DNA of 64,000 nucleotides from Linyphia triangularis (lineage: Eukaryota > Arthropoda > Arachnida > Araneae > Linyphiidae), in contig OZ021724.1 of assembly GCA_963978545.1 (NCBI GenBank), positions 102,999,523-103,063,522 on the forward strand, written 5' to 3'. This document shows, one piece after another, positions 11,626-22,882 of the stretch; positions within the stretch are counted from its first letter, which is position 1; each line of letters opens with the position of its first letter. The notes beneath the pieces were generated by a model, which worked only from the letters and a program-made list of their open reading frames with translations, had not been told where the DNA came from and did no database searches. The translations under genes were made by a program, and so were the position numbers.

Positions 11626-12264
11626 TTTTCATTTGATTGAAAAAAAAAAAAATATTTGGATAGTTTTGCGACATTTGGCTATAATAACTATTTCCTCGAT
11701 CTTGCCACGTTGGCGACAAAAACATTTGACAATTTCAGGTTTTAGCCGACAAAATCGTTCTCTATCACGTAGAAGGAAGCCTATAGCCGAAAAGATCGTT
11801 ACCTAACACACAGAAAGAAGCTCATAGTCTTTCTTTAAGTTTATTATTGCCCACAGGGTAAAAGTGTAAGATCTATTCTATAAACAGTTCTTTTTTAAGA
11901 AAACTTATTTTTAAATAATACCAAGGCCTGATAAGTTCATTTCGTGGAGGTCAGACAATATGGAGTCCAAGACTATCTATCACACACAATGGACAAATCC
12001 CGCATTTTTTAATTTTTGTTTTATTCAATTCTAATCGTTTCGGAAAGGCCATAAATACAAAAATTTCTCCCCACTGCGCTGTTTCTTTTTTTAAATTTGC
12101 AACCAAAGTTCGCTTGTTAGTTTGGGCGGGAAAAACGACTCATTCGGCTCGAAGCGAATGTTACTTCACTACATCTCAAACACTGGCTTGAAACCCAGCA
12201 GCGGAAACCAGTTTTGCAAGTTTCTCGCAAATCGCGGCAATCAGTATGGGATATGGCAATTGTC

Positions 12265-12480
12265 TAACAAACACCGATGCTAAATACACTCGCTCGCAGG
12301 AAGGTTCATCGCTACTTAAAATCGAGCTCGCTTCGTTAGCTGAAAAGTTCATTGACACATAAGCACAGGCCTACTTCACTCGTTGAAAGTTTCGTTTCTA
12401 TGCAAGCATAGGCTTGCTTCGCTCGCTGAAAGGTTCATTGCTGCATAAGCATAAACTCGCTTCACTCACTAAAATCTAAT
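12265..12480. repeat. Imperfect tandem repeat of about 65-70 bp
   Basis: Three to four diverged units share GCTTCGCTCGCTGAAAGGTTCAT and CATAAGCA-type motifs. The preceding 12178-12260 stretch matches, in reverse complement, 49440-49505 (both contain GAAACTTGCAAAACTGRTTTC), so a dispersed repeat abuts this array. Confidence 0.6.
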
Positions 12481-12596
12481 TCCTACGTATAGCCTTAATA
12501 TTAGAAGCCTCTCCCCTGTCAAGAGCAAAAAATCCCGTTAATACAATAATACAACACCCCTTTAAGCTTATTTTAACACTTGTTTATGGAGAGCAA

Positions 12597-13060
12597 AATT
12601 AGAAGGCCACAACTACTTACGTTGAAACTTTCAGAGCTCTACGCCTATTAAAAGTCGCTTTTTGTGAAAATATCTATTAAAAAAAAAAAAAAAAAATTTT
12701 AACTCTCTTTTTGTCGTAAGTCCAATTAGAAGGCCACAACTACTTATGTTGAAAATTTCAGAGCTAATAGCCCTATTAGAAATCGTTTTGTAAAATATAT
12801 ATTAATTAATTAAAAAAATTAATTAACAAAGAATTTAATAAAAATTAATTTTTTTTTTTCAAAAGTCCAATTAGAAAGCCGAAACTACTTATATTACAAA
12901 TTTTAGAGCTGTATCACTATTTGAAGTCATTTAGTGAAAAAAAAAAAAAAAAAAATTAAAAAATAATTAAAATTTTAACATTCTGTTTGACATAAGTGCA
13001 GTTAGAAGGCTAAAATTTCTTGTGGCGAAAATTTCAGAGCTCTACTCCAATTTTTAGTAG
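12597..13060. repeat. Tandem repeat of about 130-140 bp, four copies
   Basis: Units start near 12599, 12726, 12869 and 13001 with ATTAGAAGGCCACAACTACTT or a variant. They continue with GAAAATTTCAGAGCT, then a T- or A-rich stretch and a homopolymer A run. Divergence rises along the array. Confidence 0.75.
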
Positions 13061-14165
13061 GTTTCTATAGATCCATAGGACAGGCAGCTTGTTTTATTAT
13101 TATAGATATCACTCGTTTTTAAAAAATGAGGGAATTGTCCATCTTCCTCTTTTGCCTAATCAACTACGATTTAAAAGCACAGAGGCAAAAGGAAGACTAT
13201 TTTACTTCAAGCGCTTAAGGTTTTTTAGGATCTCCATCATCTCGGTATATCTTATGAAAAATTAAGAAACACAATATTCGTAAACAATTCCAAAAGAATG
13301 CATTTTTAAGTGGGTCCGGTACCGAAAATAAAAAAAAAACTTCATTTATGTACATTTTTATGTCAAAAATTTATTTTATGTATGAGATACTATTTATATA
13401 TCTTTGAGAAAATGTTTTTTTTAAATATTGTGTTTAGTTTTTTAAAAAAAATTTAAAAACCAAGAAAAATCCATAATAATTGATGTTTGCGTATTTTGAT
13501 ATAAGTCAAGAAAATTTTTTTTTTCAAAGTGAAAGCTTTCTGTAATACATAATTATATAAAGAAAATTTTGTCTTCACAGAATTTTGATAGGTGAATTAA
13601 AATTTTTTTATAAAAACTCTCAAAGTTAAAATATTGAAATTTTTGCTTTTTTTTATGTTATCTTTTACACTAAATGTTATATTTTAAAACAGAATTAAAA
13701 AAATAAAATTCTGCGAAGACAAAATATTTAAAACTATATAAATTAAATGCTACAAAAATTTGAATAGCCAATTGTTAATGGTTCTGAAGATATATCGATT
13801 TGAATATGCAACATCTGTGAAAAACACTAGTGCTCGAAAAACGTACCTTAAGCAGACTCTTCAAGGCGTTACGCCCATTAGTGATGTTTAAATCACGGGT
13901 AATTTTGTGGCGTTCAAATCACCGGAGGAATAAGATAAAAACATAATTCTCTTCAGGAATGTATGAACTATTCTGTAAAATCAGGAAAAAAAATTGGGAT
14001 TTTCAAAGAAATTTCCGTACTGGACCCCCTTAATTTAGGATAATTCAGAAAGAGTAAAAAAAAAAAAAAAAAAAAAAAGCTTCTGTATCCCACTAGAGTA
14101 ATTATTAGGTTTAAAAACTTTAAATAACTGATTTATAAATCCCAGCTTTATGAGGAGGAAATCCC
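13061..14165. other. AT-rich spacer with a fragment of a dispersed repeat
   Basis: No gene. The segment around 13958-14032 (GGAATGTATGAACTATT then TACTGGACCCCCTTAA) recurs at 21459-21537, marking an unnamed dispersed repeat. Confidence 0.5.
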
Positions 14166-14569
14166 AGTAAGGATCATTTCCTATTTTCGTTATATTACAA
14201 TCTTCTAGCCCGGTGCATTTAGAAACTACTTTGTAGAAAAACCTTGAAATTTGGTGAGTAGGTACGAAAATGATTACTTAATGAAATGATGACATAAATT
14301 AAAAATTCGAAAATAGCTTCTAGTATATTTTATTTCATATTTCAAATCCCTTACGTCAATACATACGCAGTGGCTCTACCTGGTTTTATCTATCGCTATT
14401 TTAATTTTTATTGATAATAGATAAGACATAAATGAAAACAATTTATGTCATTTCAATGGCTGATCTTTTTCGTACCCACTCGCCAAATTTCAAGATTTTC
14501 TACAAAGTAGTTTCTAAATGTTTTGGGCTAGAAGATTGTAATATAGTGAGTATAGGGAATGATCCTTAC
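14166..14569. mobile_element. Foldback element A with about 130-bp inverted arms
   Basis: The left arm starts AGTAAGGATCATTTCCTATT and includes TTACAATCTTCTAGCCC, TTTAGAAACTACTTTGTAG and GAAATTTGG. The right arm is its inverted counterpart, ending GGGAATGATCCTTACT. The central ~130 bp is non-coding. A remnant of the right arm is present at 21867-21936. It directly abuts palindromic element C. Confidence 0.8.
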
Positions 14570-14814
14570 TATACTAAACTTCAACTTAACTAGACATCAC
14601 TTAGACGGTAGATCGTGACAGTGCTCATAGGTATTTAATCCATTTTGGCGGAGTGAAGACATAATTCTCGCCGAACCACAACCCTGTAGAGAACAAAAGG
14701 CTGTAAGGTTTGGCGAGAATTATGTCTTCACTCCGCCAAAATGGATTAAATACCTATGAGCACTGTCACGATCTACCGTCTAAGTGATGTCTAGTTAAGT
14801 TGAAGTTTAGTATA
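14570..14814. mobile_element. Palindromic foldback element C, copy 1 (245 bp)
   Basis: Near-perfect palindrome. It begins TATACTAAACTTCAACTTAA and ends in the inverted form, TTGAAGTTTAGTATA. Arms of ~105-110 bp include CACTTAGACGGTAGATCGTG and CCATTTTGGCGGAGTGAAGA. The short centre reads GAACCACAACCCTGTAGAGAACAAAAGGC. Related copies lie at 22609-22821 and 38331-38685. Confidence 0.9.
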
Positions 14815-16093
14815 GAACTTCCTCTTAATAAATCTTCAAACATTATTTTTAAATCTCTTGTTAGGTCTAATATAAACTGTCGTATAGAAAAATACAAAAA
14901 TATGAATGTTTTCATTTTTCAAATGTTGTAATAGTTTCAGTGCTACATGGTCCTTGTATTTCGAGCGCCATAAATATATTATAAAATCAACTTAATATTG
15001 ATATTAGTGTTTATACGTTTGTCTAAAAATATTACTTCTGTAATTAATTAATAAACAATCCAAAAAATTCATTTTTAAAAACTATAATTTTGATGATATG
15101 TGATAAATAATGGTCGCTTTTAAGGAATACTAATAAACCAACTTAACACCATCCAATCGCGTTAAAACAGAAAGCTTGGCGTCCACTATAGCTAAGCAGA
15201 GCAGAACAGAACGGAGTGGATTAGAGCCAATTACAAGGCTTCCAATGTCTACTGTAGCACGAGCCTCGAGTTACAATGGACGTTGACAGTTGTAATTGGC
15301 TCTACTCTGCTTAGCGATAGTGGACGCCAAGCTTAGTTTTGCATAGACTTTTTATATATATATAGAGAGAGAGAGAAATGGAGAAGTAATTGCTTGATTA
15401 AAAACTTATTTGTTAGAATGATTAACTCGGAGCCTGGATCGTAGAGATATAAATGATTTATTAACACAGGAATGTATTTATATACAAAGAACGAAATGAA
15501 AGTAGAAGTAGTTAAGAGGTTCGATCAAAGTCGTGGTTAACTCGCATTGTGCGATTACTTTCAACATTATTTGTGCACGTTTTGGTTATAAGTTTCTTTG
15601 GTGACAGGTAACAAATAAAGAAATTGTAACCAACAAAACGCGTTCACTATTTAAAGTTAAAATTTTGTTTCAAGTTTATTTTGTAAAACTTCCAATTTTA
15701 AGTTTTCTTTACTTTATTTGCAGATATCCTAAATAGAAGGAAATTTGAGCGTTTCGATTAATAAAAAAAAAAAATTGTCTTAATGATTAAAGTGAAGAAA
15801 TAAGAATATTTCGTAAAACATCTCAATATCAAGCGGAAGTAACAATAAACTTCAATTGTAAAAAATTCCCTTTCCAAGACATGAGTTTTTTTTCATCAAT
15901 AAATGGCTCGTTGAGTCAGAAAATTAATTATTAACGCCCGCAACCTAATTAAATAACGTTGCGCGAGCGTTTCACAGATACAATGCCATTTGTGAAGGAA
16001 AAAAAAATACTATTTTCTTTGTTGTAAGTAAAACTTCTAATGTAAAAACTGTTGCTTCATTGAGAGTTTGTAGAGCACTGTTGTGGCTCGATT
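14815..16093. other. Intergenic DNA with one short MITE
   Basis: Apart from the MITE at 15172-15334 and low-complexity runs (a short TA/GA microsatellite near 15350-15375), no gene or repeat could be recognised. Confidence 0.45.
15172..15334. mobile_element. Short MITE with AAGCTTGGCGTCCACTAT termini
   Basis: The left end reads AAGCTTGGCGTCCACTATAG and the right end is its inverted match, ending ATAGTGGACGCCAAGCTT. Longer but imperfect inner inverted repeats (GCTAAGCAGAG, AGAGCCAATTACAA) continue inward. It is 163 bp with no coding capacity; the TSD is unclear. Confidence 0.75.
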
Positions 16094-16865
16094 TATGGGC
16101 GCCCCCAGGAATATTTGCTAGAGGGTGCAAGAATAGTTTTTTTTATCAAAATCATTAATTTTTTTAGACATGTTAATTAATAATTATGCATTATAAATTA
16201 TACTCTTTGAGAACAGTTAAAATGTATGGTACATATTTTTGAAAGCGCAACCCTGTTAAAGAGAAAAAAAAAAATAGTAAAAATATTAAAATATACATTT
16301 TTAACGATTTTTTTATCATCCAACTAGATCTCACGGCATTCAAGAAACAGTGTTTAGAATAGGGGAACTCAAAGGTGCAAAAATACAGAAGAGTAAAATT
16401 TTTTTATTTCTTCCAAGTTTCGGTTATAATGAAAAAAAAAAAAAAAATCAAAATGAAACACGAAGGCAGTATTGGAATATGTTCAATTAAATTCTAAAAA
16501 TAGATTTCAAGATTGTATATTTGATGGCTTAAAAAACAAAACATTTTCCTAGAATTTTGCGAACTACACAGGAAATGATTATACAGTAAAAGGAATACAT
16601 ACTTCTACTCATCAGCCTCTAATAATCATAGACAACAAGCGCCAGAAAGTCGTCACGCAAGTAGGTATAAAAAACGACATAGGAGAGAAACAGAAGACTA
16701 AAATTAATAGGGGGGAAAAAAATGCTCACTGTAATATGAAAGTATAAACGGCATATGTGCTTTTTTTTTTATATTGGAATTTACATCTTTTCCTTCATTT
16801 TTCTAAAATTTTCAAAAGCCAGGGGAGTGCAAGTACACCTCCTTGCACCCTCCTGGGGGCGCCCA
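16094..16865. mobile_element. TIR element with 9-10-bp target duplication (MULE- or P-like candidate)
   Basis: The ends are TATGGGCGCCCCCAGGA and the inverted TCCTGGGGGCGCCCA, with GGGTGCAAG just inside each arm. The 10-bp direct repeat TGGCTCGATT flanks it at 16084-16093 and 16866-16875. A 9-10-bp duplication suggests a Mutator- or P-like origin. The interior is non-coding. The right-hand target copy lies next to the poly(A) signal of the transporter gene. Confidence 0.72.
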
Positions 16866-16879
16866 TGGCTCGATTCTGT

Positions 16880-16885
16880 TTTATT
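16880..16885 (-). promoter_or_regulatory. Poly(A) signal AATAAA of the transporter gene
   Basis: AATAAA on the minus strand, about 82 nt after the stop codon of the terminal exon. It is the first such hexamer downstream, which makes it the best candidate. Cleavage would fall close to or inside the adjacent TIR element. Confidence 0.6.
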
Positions 16886-16966
16886 TTTTGCATTTAACCG
16901 AGCTATCTGCCTCTTGACCGCGAGTCCTCCGCGCCTTTTGAAGAAAAACAAACAATTTGCTTGATT

Positions 16967-17106
16967 TTATTTGACTACTTTATTCATGCGTTTCCGGATG
17001 GAGTGTGCTATTGTGCCGATGCTCCACAGTGCCGTGATGGACACCTGAAGTAAGCCGATGAACATGAAGAGGTGATCGTAGCTCCCGTGTCGATCTCGGA
17101 ACACAC
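16967..17106 (-). CDS. SLC16-like transporter, terminal coding exon (exon 6)
   Basis: The acceptor is TTTTTTTCTTCTTGTCCAATCAG, with a strong pyrimidine tract; AG is at 17108-17107. Two bases complete a split Gly codon (phase 1). The exon then encodes VFRDRHGSYDHLFMFIG, the conserved loop before TM12 in monocarboxylate transporters (PP.xG.xxDxxGSYDxxF), the last membrane helix, and a short basic tail RKRMNKVVK before TAA at 16969-16967. It is the end of the frame built from the five exons upstream. The substrate (lactate/pyruvate-type, aromatic amino acid or other) is not deducible. Confidence 0.85.
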
Positions 17107-17160
17107 CTGATTGGACAAGAAGAAAAAAATTGAATGATAAAAAGAAACTGTTAATAATAC

Positions 17161-17492
17161 CATCGATATAGATAAAAAACTGGATAGACTGCTTAAAGCA
17201 GGGAAAATGAAGCCGTTGCCAGATGCCGTTGGTGGGATAAAAGATGCGGATTGCCGATAATTGAAAATAAAATTTTGGGTTGTACACAGCAGAAAGTCAC
17301 TAGTAGACTTTAATTAGTAATAATGTGGGAAAAAATATATACTCTAACACTTTACAAGGTTTTTCGCATTCCCATCCAACTATTAAAGTGAACTGTGATT
17401 GGTTAATCATCTCACCCAGAGCAATCCCCTGCAAGTTTTTCTCTTTGCATTGACAATGGAGCAGTCTATCCAGTTGTTTGTCTATATCGATG
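17161..17492. mobile_element. hAT-type MITE, copy 2 (332 bp, 8-bp TSD)
   Basis: Same element as 10227-10561 but in inverted orientation. It starts CATCGATATAGATAAAAAAC and ends TTGTCTATATCGATG. The perfect 8-bp TSD AATAATAC lies at 17153-17160 and 17493-17500. The duplicated target includes the first bases of the mariner-like element at 17499, so the MITE came second. It sits 53 nt upstream of the exon-6 splice acceptor. Confidence 0.9.
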
Positions 17493-18067
17493 AATAATAC
17501 ACGGGGTCTATAAAATGTTGGACACCTTTGATGTTGAATAATTCATAAAATAATGAAGATATCGAAAGAAACTTATGGCATTTATAAAACAAACTTATGG
17601 GACTTATACATACACTGGTTAACAAAACTTATGGATGATATGGTTTTATCCTTTATAGCTTCTCAGTTGAACAGCATAGACACATGAAATTCACATCAAA
17701 GAGATATCTTCATGTAATATAACGATAAGTAAAACAACGTAGTCGCAAAATGAAATGCAAAGTGTACGTATATGTAAAAGAATGGAGTACCATTAGTCTG
17801 CTTCATTACAGATGCATCCCTATTAAAAATCACACGACTCAAAGAACTGACTTTTAATACGAGATAAGATCTTCCTTGTCATCAATTTTTACTTTGCGCT
17901 GTATTCTGATACCTAACATGAGGATTTTTATGAGGCATAGTAGCTAAATTGTTCGTCCTACCTTTTGAAATGTCTTGAAGAAATAGAAAGTTCCTAATAC
18001 ACCGAATTTTATCGCAACGCTTCTCATGGAAGCGTCCCACATATGTCTGATAAAATTTGGGTGGTGT

Positions 18068-18718
18068 TAGTCCGAGAGGCAACTGCAATTTTTGAACCCC
18101 ATTGAACATCATTCTGAATATTTTATAGAAATCGGAGAAAGTGAGTAGATTGCGAATCCACTGGTCTGCCGTGGCAAAAATGGCCGAAACTGATCAATAA
18201 TCGACTTGGAATGAGTTGAACTAAAATCCGATTGCCAAATATGTCATAACTTGCTAAAAATAGAACAAACTTATTCGTCTGGCAACACACTTCCTTTTGA
18301 TTTTCAATGAGAAAAAGCGCAAACGATTTCTGATCTCTGGCTCGGAAAACTGGCAGTTTTTAAAAGTAAGCCACATTGGCGACATAATGTTTATTGCCAA
18401 TTTGGCACATTTGTGAAATATGCAAGTAAGCCATAGCCACACATCCGAAAGATCTGCAATCTTCTTAACTGAAAATTAAAGAGTGAGGGTTACCAAATAA
18501 AAAAATAAAAAAAAAAAATGCTCATTATTCGACAAGTTATGGCGCATTTGGCAATTGGATTTAATTCAACTTATTAAAAGTCGATTTTCGACCAGTTTTG
18601 GCAATTTTTGCCACGGCAGACCAGCGGATTCGTAATCTATTAACTTTTCTCCAATTTGTATAAAAAATTCAGAGTGATGTTCGATAGAGTCCAAAAATTG
18701 CAGTCGCTTCTCAGTCTA
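18068..18718. mobile_element. Foldback element B, copy 1 (651 bp)
   Basis: Starts TAGTCCGAGAGGCAACTGCA and ends as its inverted counterpart (CAGTCGCTTCTCAGTCTA). The arms, ~180-200 bp, include ATCATTCTGAATATTTTATAG, GATTGCGAATCCACTGGTC and TGCCGTGGCAAAAATGGCC. This copy has lost the central TTACGTCA/TGACGTAA palindrome found in the others. It is nested in the mariner remnant. Confidence 0.85.
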
Positions 18719-18782
18719 TGTAGAATGACTGATAATTTTACATTTATAGTGAGCATTGCCATAGAAAATTTCCTTTTCCTCA

Positions 18783-18817
<35 letters not shown>

Positions 18818-18863
18818 GTAATTATCGTTTGCGCGAGTTATTAATTGAATGTTTTTTTTTCTC

Positions 18864-19071
18864 TTGGCCGTCCATATCAACTGATATAACGCCACTGGAC
18901 TTTTTCCTTTGGGGATTCGTAAAGAACATCGTTTACAGGGAGGAAAGTATCGCGAATGTTGATGACTTAAACTCTGTGCATGTTGACATGCTTGCCCGTA
19001 CCTTGCGCGAAATTGACTACCGTCTTGATATTCACCGTGCGACGACCGGCGCACATGTGGAAGTCCATTGA
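18864..19071 (+). pseudogene. mariner transposase, C-terminal fragment
   Basis: The frame reads WPSISTDITPLDFFLWGFVK, the typical mariner (W-P-x-x-SPD-L-xPxDFFLWG) stretch around the third catalytic aspartate, then LREIDYRLDIHRATTGAHVE before a stop. The N-terminal two-thirds cannot be recognised. The right TIR of the host element lies 70-120 bp downstream, as expected for a transposase 3' end. Confidence 0.8.
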
Positions 19072-19199
19072 CAAGGGCCATAAAACTTTTTGAGTCTATC
19101 TAACCATTAGTGCTATCAGTTTAAATTCATTTCAACTTCATTATTTTATGAATTATTCAACATTAAAATGCGTCCAACATTTTATAGACACCCTGTACA

Positions 19200-19568
19200 A
19201 CCCATAATAACAAAGTTTTTACTATAAATCCTTATAAACGAAGTTTTTAATATAAACCAATATAAAAACAAAGTTTTTAATATAACCCATAAAAACAAAG
19301 TTTTTAATATAACCCATAAAAAAAAAGTTTTTATCATAAACACACAAAAACAAAGTTTTTAATATAAGACCATAAAAACAAAGTGTTTAATATATACCCA
19401 TAAAAACAAAGTGTTTAATATAAACCCATAAAACAAAGTGTTTAAAATAAACCCATAAAAACAAAGTGTTAAATATAAACCCATAAAAACAAAGTTTTTA
19501 ATATAAACCCATAAAAACAAAGTTTTTAATATAAACCCATATAAACAAAGTTTTTAATATAAATCCTT
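19200..19568. repeat. Tandem array of a ~27-30-bp AT-rich unit
   Basis: About 13 copies of ATAAACCCATAAAAACAAAG followed by TTTTTAAT, with small length changes (GTTTTT/GTGTTT variants). Single copies of the same motif also occur near 20850 and 33680. Confidence 0.9.
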
Positions 19569-19879
19569 TATATGCATTTTCAATATTTATGCTTGGTGTT
19601 TGCATCTATACCTCGAGACAACATTACTTGAACCTTGAGTATACACTGCAGGATGGATCCTTCCACGCAAAGATATAGTTCCGGATAAATTTCAACTTTT
19701 ATAGTAATATTGATAACCTGAGCACATAGTTTCGTTTCAAACTTAAATATATATGTTATAAACAAAAGAAAATAAGGGCTTTTAAATTTAAATTTTAATT
19801 AATATTTTAGTTTTCTAACCACGGATACTATCAGAGTTTTAATCAATCCGCCACACATCGTTCCAATCAGCCAATCAGG

Positions 19880-20417
19880 TAGAGGTCGGAAATATCGATC
19901 AAAATAAATATCGATACTATATCGTTGCATAGAAAAAAATATCGATAAAATATCGATATATCAATACATGATTATTTTTTTTTATTTGATTTTCATTTTT
20001 GTCCGAAACAAAGTTTTTCGGGGCAAATTTCTACTTTTCATGATTACTTTTTTGTAAGGTGTCTACTTTTTCAACTGAAATGGATCTATTACAAAAAAAA
20101 AAAAAAGCAGCTATATTTTTGCTTAATTGGTGCAGTGATTTCAAGAAAAATTTAGATAATTTTCAATAGCTTTTAAGTGTATGAAAAATATTGGATATTG
20201 GTGCGTTTTAGCCAAGTTCAAACATTAGTTTTAAAGTTTTTAAAAAGAGAATAAATAAAATCGAAAAAACACAGGCAACTACAAAAGGATTATCAAAAAA
20301 CTAAAAATGTTTGAAACTATCGATATATCGAGGACTTTTATCGATATTTTTAATATCGATATTTTTTTTACAAATATCGATAAAAATATCGTCTTATCGA
20401 TAAATCGCCTACCTCTA
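19880..20417. mobile_element. TATCGATA-rich hAT-like element, copy 1 (538 bp, 8-bp TSD)
   Basis: The ends are TAGAGGTCGGAAATATCGAT and inverted GATAAATCGCCTACCTCTA. The perfect 8-bp TSD CAATCAGG lies at 19872-19879 and 20418-20425. Subterminal regions carry repeated ATATCGAT/TATCGATA motifs on both sides. The interior has no intact reading frame. The TAGAGGT termini and 8-bp TSD indicate hAT. Relatives lie at 24423-24997 and 44265-44405. Confidence 0.88.
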
Positions 20418-20425
20418 CAATCAGG

Positions 20426-21866
20426 AAGTAGTAAAACCGGTTCAAACATCGTTGTAGTGTAATCAATGAGCTCAATAAAATTTTCTTTAAAAATGAATGC
20501 GAATTTATGCACTCACATCCAACTATCTTTTATTTATTCTGTTTAAAACAATGTTAGTATTCATTTATTAAAATAACTTTGGAAATAGGATAGAGTTTCT
20601 TCAATGAACGGTTAAATGCTATTTCAGCGCGATTGGATGATGGCAAGTTGGTTTATTAGCAGTCCGTAAAAGCGGCCTTTTAGTGACAGTGACTGTCCCC
20701 AAAATTTGATGGAATGTATTGTCATTGACATCGAATCTATCTGCCAAGTTTCAGCCCAATTGGATGAGGGCAAGATGCTTAATTAGGCCTTCTCAGATTT
20801 GCCCGCCATCGACAAACATACAAAATCGAAGTTATTATAACGGATTTAAAAACAAAGTTTTTTAATATAAATCCTTCATATTGCCAATTTTTATGTTCAT
20901 TTGCAACTTCTTGAGCTAAAATCGAGTTTACATCGTGTTTGACCACCAAGAGCGAAAGATCCATTCGAATTATTTCCTACTTCTCCCCCCCCCCCCCACA
21001 CCAAATAGTTGATTGAATGCATTTTCATCTACAACGAGTCAACGATAAGCTGATTAGTCTGACGTAAGGCAATAAAAACATTAATATTTTATTTATTTTG
21101 ATTAAAATCAATTTTAGCAACAAGAAAGAGTTTCAACACTATTGGTTACATTTTTTTAATCTTTTTTGATTATTTAGTAATGTACATAATAATTCTTTTA
21201 TTTAATTACTTTTTTAATGGGTTATTTAATTAATTATTTCGTATTATTTAGTAGTTTTTTTTTAAATTATTATAAGGTTTTTTTTTTTTTTTTTTAATTA
21301 TTTAGTTACTTTTTAAATAGTAGACAAGGAAATCTGCTCCAAAAAGTTTTGGATCAATTGCAAAATTCCGTTGCAGTAAAAAACAAACAAACAAACAATA
21401 TTTCAGCAAAATGATCACAAAGCACCATAAGCCAATAAATTTAGATTGACAGAGCTTCAGGAATGTATGAACTATTTTTTAAAATCAGAAACAAATTTTG
21501 GGATTTTTGAAGAAATTTCGGTACTGGACCCCCTTAAGGCCATTAAAAATAATAAAATTGTAGGAAAAGTGAAAATTCTCAGAAAAGAAAAAGAAAAAAA
21601 AAGCGTAATTAGGCGTAAAAGAGATAAATATTCACCCGTTTTTCAGTCAATATGCTTTCAGTGGGTGCTTTTTACACATTGTTACAAGAAAATATGAAAT
21701 AAAAAAATTACTAAACTTCTTGGAGGGAAACTTGAATCTGAAAGAAACTCCCAGACTTCTCCAGAAAATATCACATTTTTTAGTTTTCCTTGATCTTTTT
21801 TTTTAGACATTTTAATTTACTCTGACAATTCCAGATTTTCCAGGTGCGTGACAAACCTGGTTAAGG
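20426..21866. other. Intronic AT-rich DNA with diverged dispersed repeats
   Basis: No gene. 20490-20800 and 33850-34190 share motifs in order (AATTTATGCACTCACATCCAA; TTTATTTATTCTG; AGAGTTTC; GATGGCAAG; TTAATTAGGC), so this is a piece of an unnamed interspersed repeat. 21459-21537 matches 13958-14032. Confidence 0.5.
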
Positions 21867-21936
21867 TGATTATAGAAAGTAGTTTCTAAATGCACGGGGC
21901 TAGAAGACTGTAACATAGCGAGTATAGAGAATGATA
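21867..21936. mobile_element. Remnant of foldback A (right arm)
   Basis: AGTAGTTTCTAAATGCACGG, GGCTAGAAGACTGTAACATA and GAGAATGATACTT correspond to the right arm of the element at 14166-14569. The left arm is missing. Element B, then element C, follow directly. Confidence 0.7.
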
Positions 21937-21940
21937 CTTG

Positions 21941-22604
21941 TAGTCCGAGAGGCGACTGCAATTTTTGGACCCCATCGAACATCATTCTGAATTTTTTATA
22001 GAAGTTGGAGAAAAGTGAGTAGATTACGAATCCACTGGTCTGCCGAGGCAAAAATGGCTGAAACTGATCAAAAATCGACTTGGAATCAGTTGAACTAAAT
22101 CCGATAGCCATATATGTCATAACTTGCCAAAAAATGAGCCCACTTTTTCGTCTGGTAACCCATCGCACTTTGATTTTCAATGAAGAAGGGCGCAGACGAT
22201 TTCTGATCTCTGGGTCGGGAAACTAGTATATTTCAAAAGTAAGCCAAATTGGCGATATTAGTTACGTCATTAGTGACGTAATATTTATTGCCAACTTGGC
22301 ATATTTTAAAAAGATGCAAGAAAGCCGTCGCCAGGCATCTGAATCGTCTGCATCCTTCTTAATTGAAAATTAAAGAACGAAGGGTTACCACACAAAAAAA
22401 GAATGCTCATTATTTTGGAAAGTTATGGCAGAATTGGCAATCGGATATAGTTCAATTCATTTAAAGTCGATTTTTGACCAGTTTCGGCCATTTTTGCCTC
22501 GGCAGACCAGTGGATTCGTAATCTACTCAATTTTCTCCAACTTCTATAAAAAATTCAGAATGATGTTCGATGGGGTCCAAAAATTGCTGTCGCCTATCAT
22601 TCTA
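21941..22604. mobile_element. Foldback element B, copy 2 (664 bp)
   Basis: Begins TAGTCCGAGAGGCGACTGCA and ends in its inverted match near 22604. The centre contains TTACGTCATTAGTGACGTAA. It lies between the A remnant and palindrome C, as if inserted near their junction. Confidence 0.88.
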
Positions 22605-22608
22605 TTAC

Positions 22609-22821
22609 TATACTAAACTTCACCTTAACTTAACATCACTTAGACGATAGATCTTCACCGTGCTCATAGGCAATTTATCCATTTTGGCAGCGTGAATGCA
22701 CGCTGGGAAGCTCAGTCCAGCAACCCCGTAGAGAAGAAAAGGCTATACGGTTTGGCGAGCATTATGCCTTTCCGTCGCCAAAATGGATGAATTTCCTATG
22801 AGCACGGTGAAGTTTAGTATA
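22609..22821. mobile_element. Palindromic foldback element C, copy 2 (213 bp, shortened)
   Basis: Begins TATACTAAACTTCACCTTAA and ends GTGAAGTTTAGTATA. The right arm lacks the part with CTACCGTCTAAGTGATGTC. It ends about 60 nt from the exon-5 splice donor. Confidence 0.85.
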
Positions 22822-22882
22822 AGAATTTCTCTTTATTTCTCCAAATCTAAAAAAAATTGCAACTGTGATTAGGGGCACTCAC

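Larger units (their letters stand above)
17499..19197 (+). mobile_element. mariner-like transposon remnant with ~55-bp TIRs
   Basis: The left end, TACACGGGGTCTATAAAATG then TTGGACACC, matches the inverted right end, TCCAACATTTTATAGACACCCTGTA; both continue into TTGAATAATTCATAAAATAATGA. The transposase end lies at the right. A foldback element (18068-18718) is inserted in the middle. It fills most of the 3' part of the last intron of the transporter gene. Confidence 0.78.
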
